Virus record (IMG/VR): IMGVR_UViG_3300042922_000707
Coordinates: 1-64,000 of that record
Reading direction: 5' to 3' (one strand)
Length of the DNA: 64,000 nt
Source: a virus
The position numbers and the translations under genes were made by a program. Shown here one piece after another: positions 56,519 through 64,000 of the stretch; position 1 is the first letter of the stretch; each line of letters starts with the position of its first letter. The notes beneath the pieces were generated by a model that worked only from the letters and a program-made list of their open reading frames with translations, had not been told where the DNA came from and did no database searches.

Positions 56519-56925
56519 TAATCCTCACCTCCCACATCTGGAATTATTTCATGCTCTTCTACTGAACGAGCAAAACCAGCAAGACTAAGTCCTGTTATTT
56601 CTTCATTTTCAACCTGTTCCCAAGTTTCCTCTTTTTCTACCTTTATGGCAACAATCCAACTGCCTTCCACAAATCCATCCGGGTCATCTTTCTGTGCTAA
56701 GTAGCTTTCACATACATAGCCCTCGTCTGGGTCAAAGTCATGTTGTTTATCCACATTGTGCAGGTTCATCTTTTTCATAAACCCGTACGCCATTTTCTCT
56801 ATTTCTTCGGATGTCATAAAGTCACCCTGTGTATCTTCCTCCAGTGGAACATATACTGGACACTTTATAATTCTCTTGCTGTCATTCTTTACAAGTCTTG
56901 TTATAGTGTTGTTAAATTTTCCCAT
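56518..56925 (-). CDS. Prohead protease, XkdF-like (S78-type)
   Basis: The 135-residue domain contains the XkdF pattern: CPVYVPLEEDTQGDFMTSEEIEKMAYGF split motif, then NLHNVDKQHD, GSWIVAIKV and GLSLAGFARS. In this family His and Ser of the catalytic set lie in the HNVDKQHD and GLSL regions. It cleaves scaffold and capsid during head maturation. ATG at 56925 after GGAGGTGA; the separation from its C-terminal partner is unusual. Confidence 0.75.
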   Translation of the reverse strand: MGKFNNTITRLVKNDSKRIIKCPVYVPLEEDTQGDFMTSEEIEKMAYGFMKKMNLHNVDKQHDFDPDEGYVCESYLAQKDDPDGFVEGSWIVAIKVEKEETWEQVENEEITGLSLAGFARSVEEHEIIPDVGGED

Positions 56926-56937
56926 TAGTTTCACCTC

Positions 56938-57813
56938 CTACTCCAATGAATTATATTCCTCTTGTGTCAAGTACTCAAGTCCACATCGGCAGTTTATTAT
57001 TTCTTCTGCTGGTGCACCATGCTCTGTGTCACCCGGATACATTAGTTGAAAACCACCCACGTTAAACGTCTCATTTATTAATACCACTTGACCCTCTGCC
57101 AATTGGTGAGTCTTTCTTACACTCTCGTCCAAGGAAGTTCTCCACTTCTTAGCATAATATATTCCAGTGTTCACATTGTAGTAAAAATCCACATGGTTTG
57201 TGGCACCAAGTATTTCTGTTCTCGCCACTGTTATGGCCCGGTTTATGCTGAATGCTGGCAAGTCCTTAATTTCTTGTGCTATTTCAGTAAAATGCCTTCC
57301 TTCCTCATATCCCTTGACTAAAAATTCCCTAACTGCCTTCTCTGTAGTTTGATTTACCTGCTGTGCCCACTTAATGGACTTTGTCTCCAAGAAATTACTT
57401 ATATGTATATCAAACTTGTTTAGGTCTATGTCAAACCCAATCTCTTTTATAAGTAGTTCCACAGTGTCCGACATAAGTCGAAACATTGTACTGTAGTATA
57501 GACCCTGTAGTTCATCCTGCCATGTATTGGAGTCGTTTGTTATGTATTCCCTAACAAATCCCTCATAGCTCGTGACTTCTATTTCTAATTCCTTAACTAC
57601 AGGAACATACTTGTTTACCCTATCCGAGTACGCTTGCATTTGGTTGCCCAATTGAGTGTGTATAATGTCAATAAAAGTATCTATCTCATTTACAGCAAAG
57701 TCTGCCCATACTGGGTTTGTTACTATTCCCTTTATCCATTCCTCGGTGGTTTCCATTTTCAGTAATGCAGTTTCTATAATGGATGCCATCTTTAGTAGCT
57801 TAGTCTTCTTCAT
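56938..57813 (-). CDS. Head morphogenesis protein (MuF/SPP1 gp7-like)
   Basis: The 291-residue protein has the MuF-type C-terminal motif with SLDESVRKTHQLAEGQ, a GGFQLMYPGDTEHGAPAEEIINCRC segment and the classical NCRC ending, which defines the minor head protein family. It lies between portal and protease as expected. It overlaps the portal gene's end by 14 bp. Confidence 0.9.
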   Translation of the reverse strand: MKKTKLLKMASIIETALLKMETTEEWIKGIVTNPVWADFAVNEIDTFIDIIHTQLGNQMQAYSDRVNKYVPVVKELEIEVTSYEGFVREYITNDSNTWQDELQGLYYSTMFRLMSDTVELLIKEIGFDIDLNKFDIHISNFLETKSIKWAQQVNQTTEKAVREFLVKGYEEGRHFTEIAQEIKDLPAFSINRAITVARTEILGATNHVDFYYNVNTGIYYAKKWRTSLDESVRKTHQLAEGQVVLINETFNVGGFQLMYPGDTEHGAPAEEIINCRCGLEYLTQEEYNSLE

Positions 57814-59425
57814 ACTCCGCCACCTTCTTTATCTCGTAAAGAACTTCTTTTAGGATTGTAGTTACTTCTTGCTTGCTAAAGTTGTTTGACTTCTGTACTT
57901 CGCCTTCTTCTATTTCTTCCTCTGGCTCATCCACAAGTGCCCCACCTATACGACTTGCAATTGACTCTATTTCCATTTTCTTAATTGTCATGGATAGTGG
58001 TAAGTCTCCCCACTCCTCTTCAATTACATTCATCTTCCTGCCCAACAAGTCACTTAATGCCTCAACCAATGTGTTTGGTGTAGCAACTCCACTGGTTATG
58101 TATGGTGCAAGTGCCTTACTTAGTTCATACTTGTCAGTCAATTTAGGGGACTTGAATCTAAACTCAACTAAGTCGTACCCTAAGTCTCTTAGTATTCTGT
58201 TAAACGGTTCGGACAGTTCTTGGCGTTCTGGCTCAAATACAAGTGCTTCTGCAACTGCTCTGGCTGTCTGTGCCGTAGATTTACTATAGTCCTGTGATTC
58301 CCCTGTGTAGATTGGTGGTATCCTGTAACTAGAGCGTATCTTATTTCTGTTGTTCTTGTCATAGTCTTGGAATAGTCCATCCTGCTGTATGAGCTCTGTT
58401 AATGGCTTTACATCTATCTTGACGTTACTATTTCGCTTATTCTCTGACTCAACAATGGAATCGTCTTCCTGAAAAGATTCAGCTTCCAGCAGTAGGAATC
58501 TAAATGCTTTCGCATTACCATGCAGTTCCGAAATGGCATCGTGTGCCTCTTGTGTTAATTGCCCATTTTCTATTAATATAGCCGCTGGAACAATTCTACC
58601 ATTGTCGAAAAATGAGATATTCAGCTCTTCCGACTTTCTACTGCCCACAATGCTTGGAACTTTTCCAATGTACCTAGGTACTCCATAGTGATTATAAATG
58701 GACTCTATCTTAAAGTGTATTAAGCAACTTGCTTTATTTTCCTCATTGATGCTATCCCCATATTCACCCGTATGTTTGTCCATAGGACGTGGGTCTCCAT
58801 ACTCTTTGAAGAATATTCTTTTGCCCCCATCATTCATTGCGTAACGGTGGAATCTGACTGGTATGGTCATGTTCTTAGTCTTTTTACGCCCTTCGCCATA
58901 CTTGACTTCCATTGATATGTCCACTGCATTGATTGGTTTAAGGATTCTAACCTTACTGCTGTTGTTTACAAACTCAAACCCGCATGGAACACCATTCACG
59001 TTCTCAATTACTTCCAGGTACGCATTACCGTTCCTCTCTCTATTATCAACTACCTTTTTAGTTAATTGTGTAAAACTTTCTTTGTAGTTGGCATAATGAA
59101 AAAGTAATTCAGCTTCCTCTTTTTGCTGTAGAGCAACGGCCTCCAGCTTCTTGTCATAGCTTGTACTATTTGTATCTATTACGGGCACAATCTCCCAACC
59201 AAATCCAGTTATGTTGTTTTTATATGCATCAATGCATTCCCCAAGTATATTACTGTACTCTGGAAATTTAAGTAGTGCATATAAATCATATGGTGGTGTA
59301 TATGCACCTCCACCGTAGTCAAATGTATCTTCTGGCTCTGATACTTGAGCATTTGCAGGCAATAACTTATTTTCTATTACTGACGCTTTTATCAAGCTTC
59401 TTGTTGCATTTTGTATGCCACTCAA
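57800..59425 (-). CDS. Portal protein
   Basis: The 541-residue protein shows the HK97/PBSX-type portal pattern: YALLKFPEYSNILGECIDAYKNNI and later SKSTAQTARAVAEALVFEPE and LSEPFNRILRDLGYD. TTG start with GGGGTGAG upstream. It forms the ring through which DNA enters the head. A TTGCAT/TATAAT promoter (59492-59520) is just upstream, so capsid-portal transcription can begin here. Confidence 0.9.
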   Translation of the reverse strand: MSGIQNATRSLIKASVIENKLLPANAQVSEPEDTFDYGGGAYTPPYDLYALLKFPEYSNILGECIDAYKNNITGFGWEIVPVIDTNSTSYDKKLEAVALQQKEEAELLFHYANYKESFTQLTKKVVDNRERNGNAYLEVIENVNGVPCGFEFVNNSSKVRILKPINAVDISMEVKYGEGRKKTKNMTIPVRFHRYAMNDGGKRIFFKEYGDPRPMDKHTGEYGDSINEENKASCLIHFKIESIYNHYGVPRYIGKVPSIVGSRKSEELNISFFDNGRIVPAAILIENGQLTQEAHDAISELHGNAKAFRFLLLEAESFQEDDSIVESENKRNSNVKIDVKPLTELIQQDGLFQDYDKNNRNKIRSSYRIPPIYTGESQDYSKSTAQTARAVAEALVFEPERQELSEPFNRILRDLGYDLVEFRFKSPKLTDKYELSKALAPYITSGVATPNTLVEALSDLLGRKMNVIEEEWGDLPLSMTIKKMEIESIASRIGGALVDEPEEEIEEGEVQKSNNFSKQEVTTILKEVLYEIKKVAEYEED

Positions 59426-59491
59426 AATCTCACCCCATTTGGTTTGTTAAAGTCATTTAATGTAACTTCTGACTATATATCTTACAAACAT

Positions 59492-59520
59492 ATTATAATA
59501 TAAAAATTTCCATTATGCAA
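59492..59520 (-). promoter_or_regulatory. Promoter of the head gene block (portal)
   Basis: Minus strand TTGCAT (59515-59520), 17 bp, consensus TATAAT (59492-59497). Confidence 0.7.
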
Positions 59521-59555
59521 CATATTTTGGAAAAATTTATTCAAAACTTTTTAAT

Positions 59556-59855
59556 CTATTTATTTTCCACAGTAGCTCCAGTTTTGGAGTTAGGATTCCT
59601 GTTTATAATTATCTGCCTTAGCTTTAAAGAGTACTCAATATCGTTGCTTAGTCTGGCTAAACTCTCAAGAAAGTAGTTACTGCTCCTGGTAGGAATAATC
59701 TTTCTCTGCACCAACTTTATAGCCTTCTTTCCCGCATTAAAATTGTTTAGGTGTGTATGGCCACCTTTAAAATCCTTTGCTCTATTATACACTACAAAAC
59801 CCTTACCACTTCTGAATATCATAAAACTACCGCTAATATATATGGTTCCGCTCAT
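59556..59855 (-). CDS. Small basic protein, 99 residues, unknown
   Basis: A basic protein (GKKAIKLVQRKIIP, NRNPNSK) with a beta-rich N-terminus. GGAGGTAGT precedes the ATG. It lies between terminase and portal, where small terminase- or packaging-associated proteins are sometimes encoded, but no family is recognised. Confidence 0.6.
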   Translation of the reverse strand: MSGTIYISGSFMIFRSGKGFVVYNRAKDFKGGHTHLNNFNAGKKAIKLVQRKIIPTRSSNYFLESLARLSNDIEYSLKLRQIIINRNPNSKTGATVENK

Positions 59856-59882
59856 ATACTACCTCCGTCGTACAAAACGCAG

Positions 59883-59941
59883 TAAGGGCTCGTTATAGTG
59901 TGCCTTAATTCTGCCATTTTGCGGTTTTATTGCACCCCTTA
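59883..59941 (-). other. Recurrent intergenic element, copy 5
   Basis: Plus-strand CCTTAATTCTGCC (59903-59915) between arms TAAGGG (59883-59888) and CCCTTA (59936-59941), with an inner GTGC (59900-59903) and GCAC (59932-59935). It lies between terminase and the 99-residue gene, only about 50 nt from the latter's start. Confidence 0.55.
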
Positions 59942-59942
59942 A

Positions 59943-59976
59943 TAGTAAAATACTACCCATTTTTTGGGTAGTATTC
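59943..59976 (-). terminator. Hairpin after the terminase gene
   Basis: AATACTACCC (59949-59958) and TGGGTAGTATT (59964-59974) form a 10-bp stem. On the minus strand TTACTATT follows, a weak T-tract. Confidence 0.6.
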
Positions 59977-59980
59977 ATTA

Positions 59981-61600
59981 TTATGGTACAATGGCAGACT
60001 TCCCAGTCTGTCTTCTTCCTTGCAATCCCTCTTTCCTTGAAACTGGCTTAACTATATCTAATAGGTAGCACAGTGAGTCAAGTAAGTCGTCTCCTGTCTT
60101 AGCCAGTGGAAAGAATATATACTGGTCCAAGAACTCTTTTACCACATCAATTGTTTTATTTTCCCAATTCTTTTTGATAAGTGCTGGTGGTAGATACACA
60201 CATGCATTCTCGAATCTTGGTACAAGCCCACGTATTCTATCCTCTTTTGACCTTGCCCTTGGTGCTAAAGCCCTTATGGAGAAGAAGTCATTTTCTATGC
60301 CCATTTTTTCTTGTGCGTAGAATTTAATGGTCTCCTGAAATCCGACTTCCTCGATTGCATAGACGTCTATTTTCCATTTATTCCTTAATTCAAATATTAT
60401 GTCAACTCTTTCCTTTGGGTTCATCTTATCGTAAACTATGTCTAAAACAAACCAATGATTGTTGCGTGTTATTGCTGTAACCCATATAGCATTGTGGTCA
60501 TTTTTCTTCTTCTTTTTTGACGCAGGGTCATACGTCATTATTATTGTAACCTTTTCCCTTCTTGGCTTATCCAAGAGCTTCCAACCTTCACCCGGTATGT
60601 AGATTTCCCTTACAATTAGGTAGTGTGTCATACCACTTCCCAACTCACCCAAATGAAAAACGTCACCCCTCCAATGTCTAATCCATCCATTTTTAAAGTC
60701 AGCCTTAGCCTCATCCAGTGGATTCAGCATGTACTGGCAATTGAATATATAGTTACCTTGGATTCTTCTTTGCTCCTCAAGGAACTCTGGTGTTAGACGT
60801 TCTGGAAAGCTTAGTGTTCCATCCGCCATAACTGCGGGCATAATGATAGCGTCAAATAGGTCTTTATACTCATCCCCTAACAACATGCTATACAAGTCGT
60901 TATAATGGAAACGTGTTCCTATAACTATCAACTCTCTATAGATGTGTGGTGCCGGTGGGTCGAGTAGTGAGAAAGACAATTTAAAGTGTTGCTTTACTTT
61001 TTCAAGTTGCTCTGGTGTAGTAACATTCCTCTCGGAAACAAGGTCGTCCATTATTATTACATCATAGTGCTGGCCCGTTCTAGTTCTGTCTACTCCGGCA
61101 CAGGAAACGTTAGGCTCCTTATTCATTAGCGTGGCATCCTCTCCAGACGGAGTATTAGAAAAAGTAGGATTGCCCACTATTATTAAGGAACTGTCTGTAT
61201 CTCCACCTGTGATGTCGTCTCTTAATTTTAGGTGTGGAAATAGTTCTAATAATTTTCGGTTGTTTTTCAATTGCATACGAATTGAAGTTAAGTATGACTT
61301 AGCGTTTCCGTAAGTTTCATTGTCTATTAAAATACGAACTTCAGGATTCCTTATCATTCGCTGTATGGAGTAACCTATGGTAACCTCTGTACTCTTGAAT
61401 GTGGAACGTGCCAACTCTATGTGCAAATATCTCTTTCTGTCTGGTCTATTAATGAATTTATCTACTACTTTGTGTGGCCTAGGTCTCATATCCTTGTATC
61501 CTAAAACGTACCGGCACAGGTAGTACAAGTCTGTTTTACATTTTTCCCGCTCCACATCAAGCAGGTCGTCATTACTTATTGTATCTAGTGCTTGTGACAT
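59981..61600 (-). CDS. terL: Terminase large subunit
   Basis: The 539-residue motor packages DNA into heads. The ATPase has an atypical Walker A (ARSTFKST, about 64-71, without the usual glycine pair) and Walker B VIIMDD with Asp185-186. The nuclease part has TYDPAS (Asp358), AIEEVGF and a late DDLLDSL. ATG has GGGGGTGA upstream. No small terminase gene is recognised in the window; it may lie elsewhere or be divergent. A terminator/promoter module sits just upstream (61642-61682). Confidence 0.92.
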   Translation of the reverse strand: MSQALDTISNDDLLDVEREKCKTDLYYLCRYVLGYKDMRPRPHKVVDKFINRPDRKRYLHIELARSTFKSTEVTIGYSIQRMIRNPEVRILIDNETYGNAKSYLTSIRMQLKNNRKLLELFPHLKLRDDITGGDTDSSLIIVGNPTFSNTPSGEDATLMNKEPNVSCAGVDRTRTGQHYDVIIMDDLVSERNVTTPEQLEKVKQHFKLSFSLLDPPAPHIYRELIVIGTRFHYNDLYSMLLGDEYKDLFDAIIMPAVMADGTLSFPERLTPEFLEEQRRIQGNYIFNCQYMLNPLDEAKADFKNGWIRHWRGDVFHLGELGSGMTHYLIVREIYIPGEGWKLLDKPRREKVTIIMTYDPASKKKKKNDHNAIWVTAITRNNHWFVLDIVYDKMNPKERVDIIFELRNKWKIDVYAIEEVGFQETIKFYAQEKMGIENDFFSIRALAPRARSKEDRIRGLVPRFENACVYLPPALIKKNWENKTIDVVKEFLDQYIFFPLAKTGDDLLDSLCYLLDIVKPVSRKEGLQGRRQTGKSAIVP

Positions 61601-61641
61601 TAATTCACCCCCTGTTTTTAAATTCTTTTCTACGCAACATT

Positions 61642-61670
61642 ATTATAATACAAAAGCCCATGGAATACAA
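61642..61670 (-). promoter_or_regulatory. Promoter of the terminase unit
   Basis: Minus strand TTGTAT (61665-61670), 17 bp, TATAAT (61642-61647). The -35 box lies in the loop of the terminator hairpin at 61656-61682. Confidence 0.6.
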
Positions 61671-61682
61671 TATCCCATGGGC
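61651..61682 (-). terminator. Terminator after the 152-residue gene
   Basis: GCCCATGG (61656-61663) pairs with CCATGGGC (61675-61682), 8 bp with an 11-nt loop; TTTTG follows on the minus strand. It overlaps the terminase promoter. Confidence 0.7.
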
Positions 61683-61719
61683 CTAATTGATAAATTATAT
61701 TTAATTGATTTGTAACGGG

Positions 61720-62178
61720 TTACTTCAACTTACGCAGTCTTTCTATCAGTTCCTTAGGTGGCACCTCACCTTTATACCTATCCCGAAGTTTTTCTTTATC
61801 AATTTCCTGAACTTCCAGGTACAGGGTTTGTGGGCCATTTCCATTAAAATGAGTTGATGCAGTCCAATTGTCCGCATTTAAAATCTTAACTGGTGATGCT
61901 TGATTATTCTCTCTATCGTAGAGGAATACATACTCCCCATTCTTTGCATTTCTTTGCTCAATGGTGACATCGTTGTGCCAGTCCACATGCAGTACTGGAC
62001 AGAATGCCTTACAGCCGTTAGGGCAGTTCATACTAAATGGGGAGGGCATGCTGTCTCTTGTAGGACCTTCTACGCCTACTTGCATGTGCATTATAAAAGT
62101 TTCTCCGCACACCTCACATCTGTATGTAAATTTTTTCCATACTACCACTGGTGTTATGAATCTACGCAATCTACTCAC
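61720..62178 (-). CDS. Cys-rich hypothetical protein, 152 residues
   Basis: An N-terminal CEVCGETF segment and a CPNGCKAFCP segment (about 52-61) provide likely zinc ligands. The middle is beta-rich and the C-terminus helical. GTG at 62178 (close to GGAGG) or the TTG 9 nt later could be the start. Adjacent to the CYTH gene upstream and terminase downstream; no family recognised. Confidence 0.6.
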   Translation of the reverse strand: MSRLRRFITPVVVWKKFTYRCEVCGETFIMHMQVGVEGPTRDSMPSPFSMNCPNGCKAFCPVLHVDWHNDVTIEQRNAKNGEYVFLYDRENNQASPVKILNADNWTASTHFNGNGPQTLYLEVQEIDKEKLRDRYKGEVPPKELIERLRKLK

Positions 62179-62652
62179 CTACCTCCATAATCCTTTATTC
62201 AAATTAACATTGCTGTAGTTAGCATTACCAGTAACTTCCAAACCAAACCATGCCGGTGGTATGTAGGCTGCCGCTTTCTCCTCTGTTGGGAACTGGACTT
62301 CCACAGTCATAAGCCCATATAGGCTACCCAGATACATGTCAACCTCGGCATATAAGTTTTGCTCTAGGTCCAATAGGTACTTGAACCTATTCTTTGACAG
62401 CACATTACTACTCTGATTTGCAAACGCTTCATACATCTGTTTGTTTATTGGCATTTCATTCTCATCTCTGTAGTCACCAGAGGGTATCTTTGTGGTAAAC
62501 GTGTGTTCAGAATACAATCCCCCACTCCTTCTAACTCTTATTTCTGGAGTCTCGCTTATATAAGCTTGAACGATGTTCGTAACACTCTCAGGTTCAATTG
62601 GCAAATCCGGCAACTTTTCTACTAAAAACTTTCTTTCAATTTCTAATGGCAT
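62179..62652 (-). CDS. CYTH-domain protein (tripolyphosphatase-like)
   Basis: The 157-residue protein begins PLEIERKFLV, the ExExK hallmark of CYTH proteins (class IV adenylate cyclase, thiamine-triphosphatase and inorganic triphosphatase families). Later it has EIRVRRSGG, FTTKIPSG and EVDMY/VEVQFPTEEKAA segments that fit the triphosphate tunnel. CYTH members hydrolyse triphosphate groups, most often inorganic triphosphate in bacteria. The substrate here is unknown. Confidence 0.82.
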   Translation of the reverse strand: MPLEIERKFLVEKLPDLPIEPESVTNIVQAYISETPEIRVRRSGGLYSEHTFTTKIPSGDYRDENEMPINKQMYEAFANQSSNVLSKNRFKYLLDLEQNLYAEVDMYLGSLYGLMTVEVQFPTEEKAAAYIPPAWFGLEVTGNANYSNVNLNKGLWR

Positions 62653-62654
62653 AA

Positions 62655-63074
62655 TTATTTCACCTCACTTATATTTTTCCATTGCTCTAAATACTTCCAG
62701 TCCTCTAAATAACCGCAGTTATTGGAGTATGGTATAAAGTTGGGACCTAACTCCGTTGACTCATAATATGGAAATCCCTTGCATACGTTAGGTCTTGCAT
62801 TATGATTCTTACATTTTAGTGTAACATGGTCAAAACTATTGCACTTCCACCAGTATGTATCGCCCACCGCCTTAAATACAGCGTTAAATTCTGCCTCTGG
62901 GCGTAGTTTAAATGCCTCCAAAGCACTTATAGGTACCCAGTTTTCCTTAATGAATATAGCGTCTTCATTACCTGAGTCCGCCTCTTTGGCTATGAACTCC
63001 GGGGAGCCATGCTTCCCCAGAATTATAGCCTTACAACAACTGCCACACATTTTACAATTTCCCAATTGTGCCAT
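62655..63074 (-). CDS. YkgJ-like Cys-cluster protein
   Basis: CKMCGSCC at 7-14 (CxxCxxCC) and later C..C motifs (WWKCN, LKCKNH, NVCKGFPYY, NNCGY) match YkgJ-type proteins, thought to bind zinc or iron. 139 residues, ATG directly after the DUF932-like gene. Function unknown; a metal-dependent modification enzyme is possible. Confidence 0.7.
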   Translation of the reverse strand: MAQLGNCKMCGSCCKAIILGKHGSPEFIAKEADSGNEDAIFIKENWVPISALEAFKLRPEAEFNAVFKAVGDTYWWKCNSFDHVTLKCKNHNARPNVCKGFPYYESTELGPNFIPYSNNCGYLEDWKYLEQWKNISEVK

Positions 63075-63079
63075 CTCCC

Positions 63080-64000
63080 TTATGCTACTTTTAGTAATTT
63101 CAGGGCACCATCTAATAATGGGTGTCCGTCAATAGTTTTTTCAAAGTTCTTTTCATTGTATGTTGGTGTCCATCTAAATGGCTTGGTGTGGGTTGCAAAA
63201 TCGCTTACTGCATTTATTACACCCCATTGAGTACCCTTAAACTTCTTAAGGTCTGGTGCCTCATCATACCTTAGGAAAAACTCATTTCTCAATGCAATTA
63301 TATTGTCCTCTTTCTGGGCACCTGCCTCGTCCGGCATTGGTATTAATGCCTCAATAAACTCCACTAACTCCTTTCCACCAATGGACTTATTAACAAGCTT
63401 ATTCGCGGAAGCCTCCAAGTTACCCATATAATTTGCAGTGAGCTCCAATGTTTTTCTGGCTTCCTCCATCTTGTACTCCATTTTACCTATATGGTTTACA
63501 GACCAAGTTCTTTTTGCCTGCCCTAAGGCTAAGTTAAGGGTATTTTGACACACAACTCTAATTGGTGTAACAGCAACCTTAACAGCACCCTTTCCATCAT
63601 GTCCATTGGTAAATACTAAATAGGGCACAAATTCATCTTCTAGAATGTATGTGGAAGGCATTTTAGCAAGTAGCCAAACTCTTCTCCCAAAATTCAAGCT
63701 ACCAGCAGTTTCATAAGTAACTCCACCACCAAGTAGTTCATCGGTAAATGCAAACGCATCCTTATTCTGCACTATTTTATATTGTCCTGAAACTATGCCC
63801 AGTGGGTGCCCATTGTCACTTCTTACATTGCATATGGTATTGGCAATAGTCTGTATGCCCCCACCTTCCTGTGGTACATTAGTAAATACTGGCATTGGTA
63901 TAACTTCCCAATCCAATCCCGCAAGGTGCATTGCATCCTCGGAAGTCGGTGCATCCTTAATTACCTGCCCCAGTCCATGCCATGGAACTTGTCTAACACT
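63080..64000 (-). CDS. DUF932-like protein, 5' end outside window
   Basis: The reading frame remains open beyond the Met at 63931 to the window edge, and the extra sequence includes VPWHGLGQVI, a conserved segment of DUF932 (phage/plasmid-like) proteins, so the gene is longer. The remainder (DNGHPLGIVSGQYKIVQNKDAF, then RVVCQNTLNLAL) is typical for DUF932. The C-terminus has ATHTKPFRWTPTYNEK. Function in this family is unknown; it is often associated with phage early regions and plasmids. Confidence 0.85.
   Translation of the reverse strand, partial: SVRQVPWHGLGQVIKDAPTSEDAMHLAGLDWEVIPMPVFTNVPQEGGGIQTIANTICNVRSDNGHPLGIVSGQYKIVQNKDAFAFTDELLGGGVTYETAGSLNFGRRVWLLAKMPSTYILEDEFVPYLVFTNGHDGKGAVKVAVTPIRVVCQNTLNLALGQAKRTWSVNHIGKMEYKMEEARKTLELTANYMGNLEASANKLVNKSIGGKELVEFIEALIPMPDEAGAQKEDNIIALRNEFFLRYDEAPDLKKFKGTQWGVINAVSDFATHTKPFRWTPTYNEKNFEKTIDGHPLLDGALKLLKVA

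Noticed and set aside
182-63230. Many plus-strand open frames of 60-170 codons across the window
   Set aside because: They lie opposite clear minus-strand genes, lack ribosome binding sites and have hydrophobic, Ser/Cys-rich compositions typical of antisense frames.
1-64000. DpdA-type transglycosylase, integrase, tRNA gene, CRISPR array
   Set aside because: Looked for these in the translated frames and intergenic DNA; none recognised.

Overview
The window is a continuous piece of a large, AT-rich tailed-phage genome. Every gene I can support lies on the minus strand, so transcription runs from high to low coordinates. Strong AGGAGG-type ribosome binding sites, TAATG and ATGA gene overlaps, sigma-A-like promoters and an M23 endolysin with holin-like proteins point to a low-GC Gram-positive host (Bacillota, perhaps a Clostridium-like bacterium). 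The virion is probably a siphovirus: HK97-type capsid, XkdF-type protease, tail-chaperone frameshift, tape measure, and no sheath gene seen. No integrase, tRNA gene or CRISPR array was found. Both ends cut through genes (GAT-QueC at the left, a DUF932-like gene at the right).

In genome (transcription) order, the right end (64000-61700) holds a DUF932-like protein, a Cys-cluster protein, a CYTH-type triphosphatase and a Cys-rich unknown. Next come large terminase, portal, MuF-type head protein, a split XkdF-like protease/scaffold with a nested scaffold start, major capsid protein, head-tail connectors, major tail protein with an Ig-like domain, tail chaperones joined by a -1 frameshift, tape measure and baseplate-hub proteins (61600-45600). 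A long block of tail-tip and fibre proteins with several carbohydrate-binding folds follows (45520-30000), then holin-like proteins and the lysin, closed by a strong terminator at 28452-28493.

The left half is replication and nucleotide metabolism. It has an SNF2 helicase, an initiator gene carrying iterons (candidate origin), a DnaC-like loader, DnaB helicase, DnaG-type primase, a phage sigma factor, SSB and family A DNA polymerase. It also has an unusual bacterial-type clamp-loader trio (DnaX, delta-prime, delta) and a DnaQ-like exonuclease. It ends in three transcription units that together encode the whole preQ0 pathway (FolE, QueD, QueE and a glutaminase-QueC fusion). The middle unit also carries ThyX, dUTPase, a nucleotide kinase, a radical SAM/SPASM protein, a short-chain dehydrogenase and two unknown proteins. 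This suggests that the phage makes 7-deazaguanine-modified DNA, perhaps with an additional chemistry not yet described.

Two regulatory patterns stand out. A promoter family (TTTACA, 18 bp, TATACT, often followed by GTA) recurs through the replication half, often fused to the terminator of the preceding unit. A separate 13-14 nt intergenic motif (CCTTAATTCTGCC on the plus strand) recurs five times, mostly within potential hairpins, and has no obvious function. All family names come from reading motifs by eye; no database search was possible.
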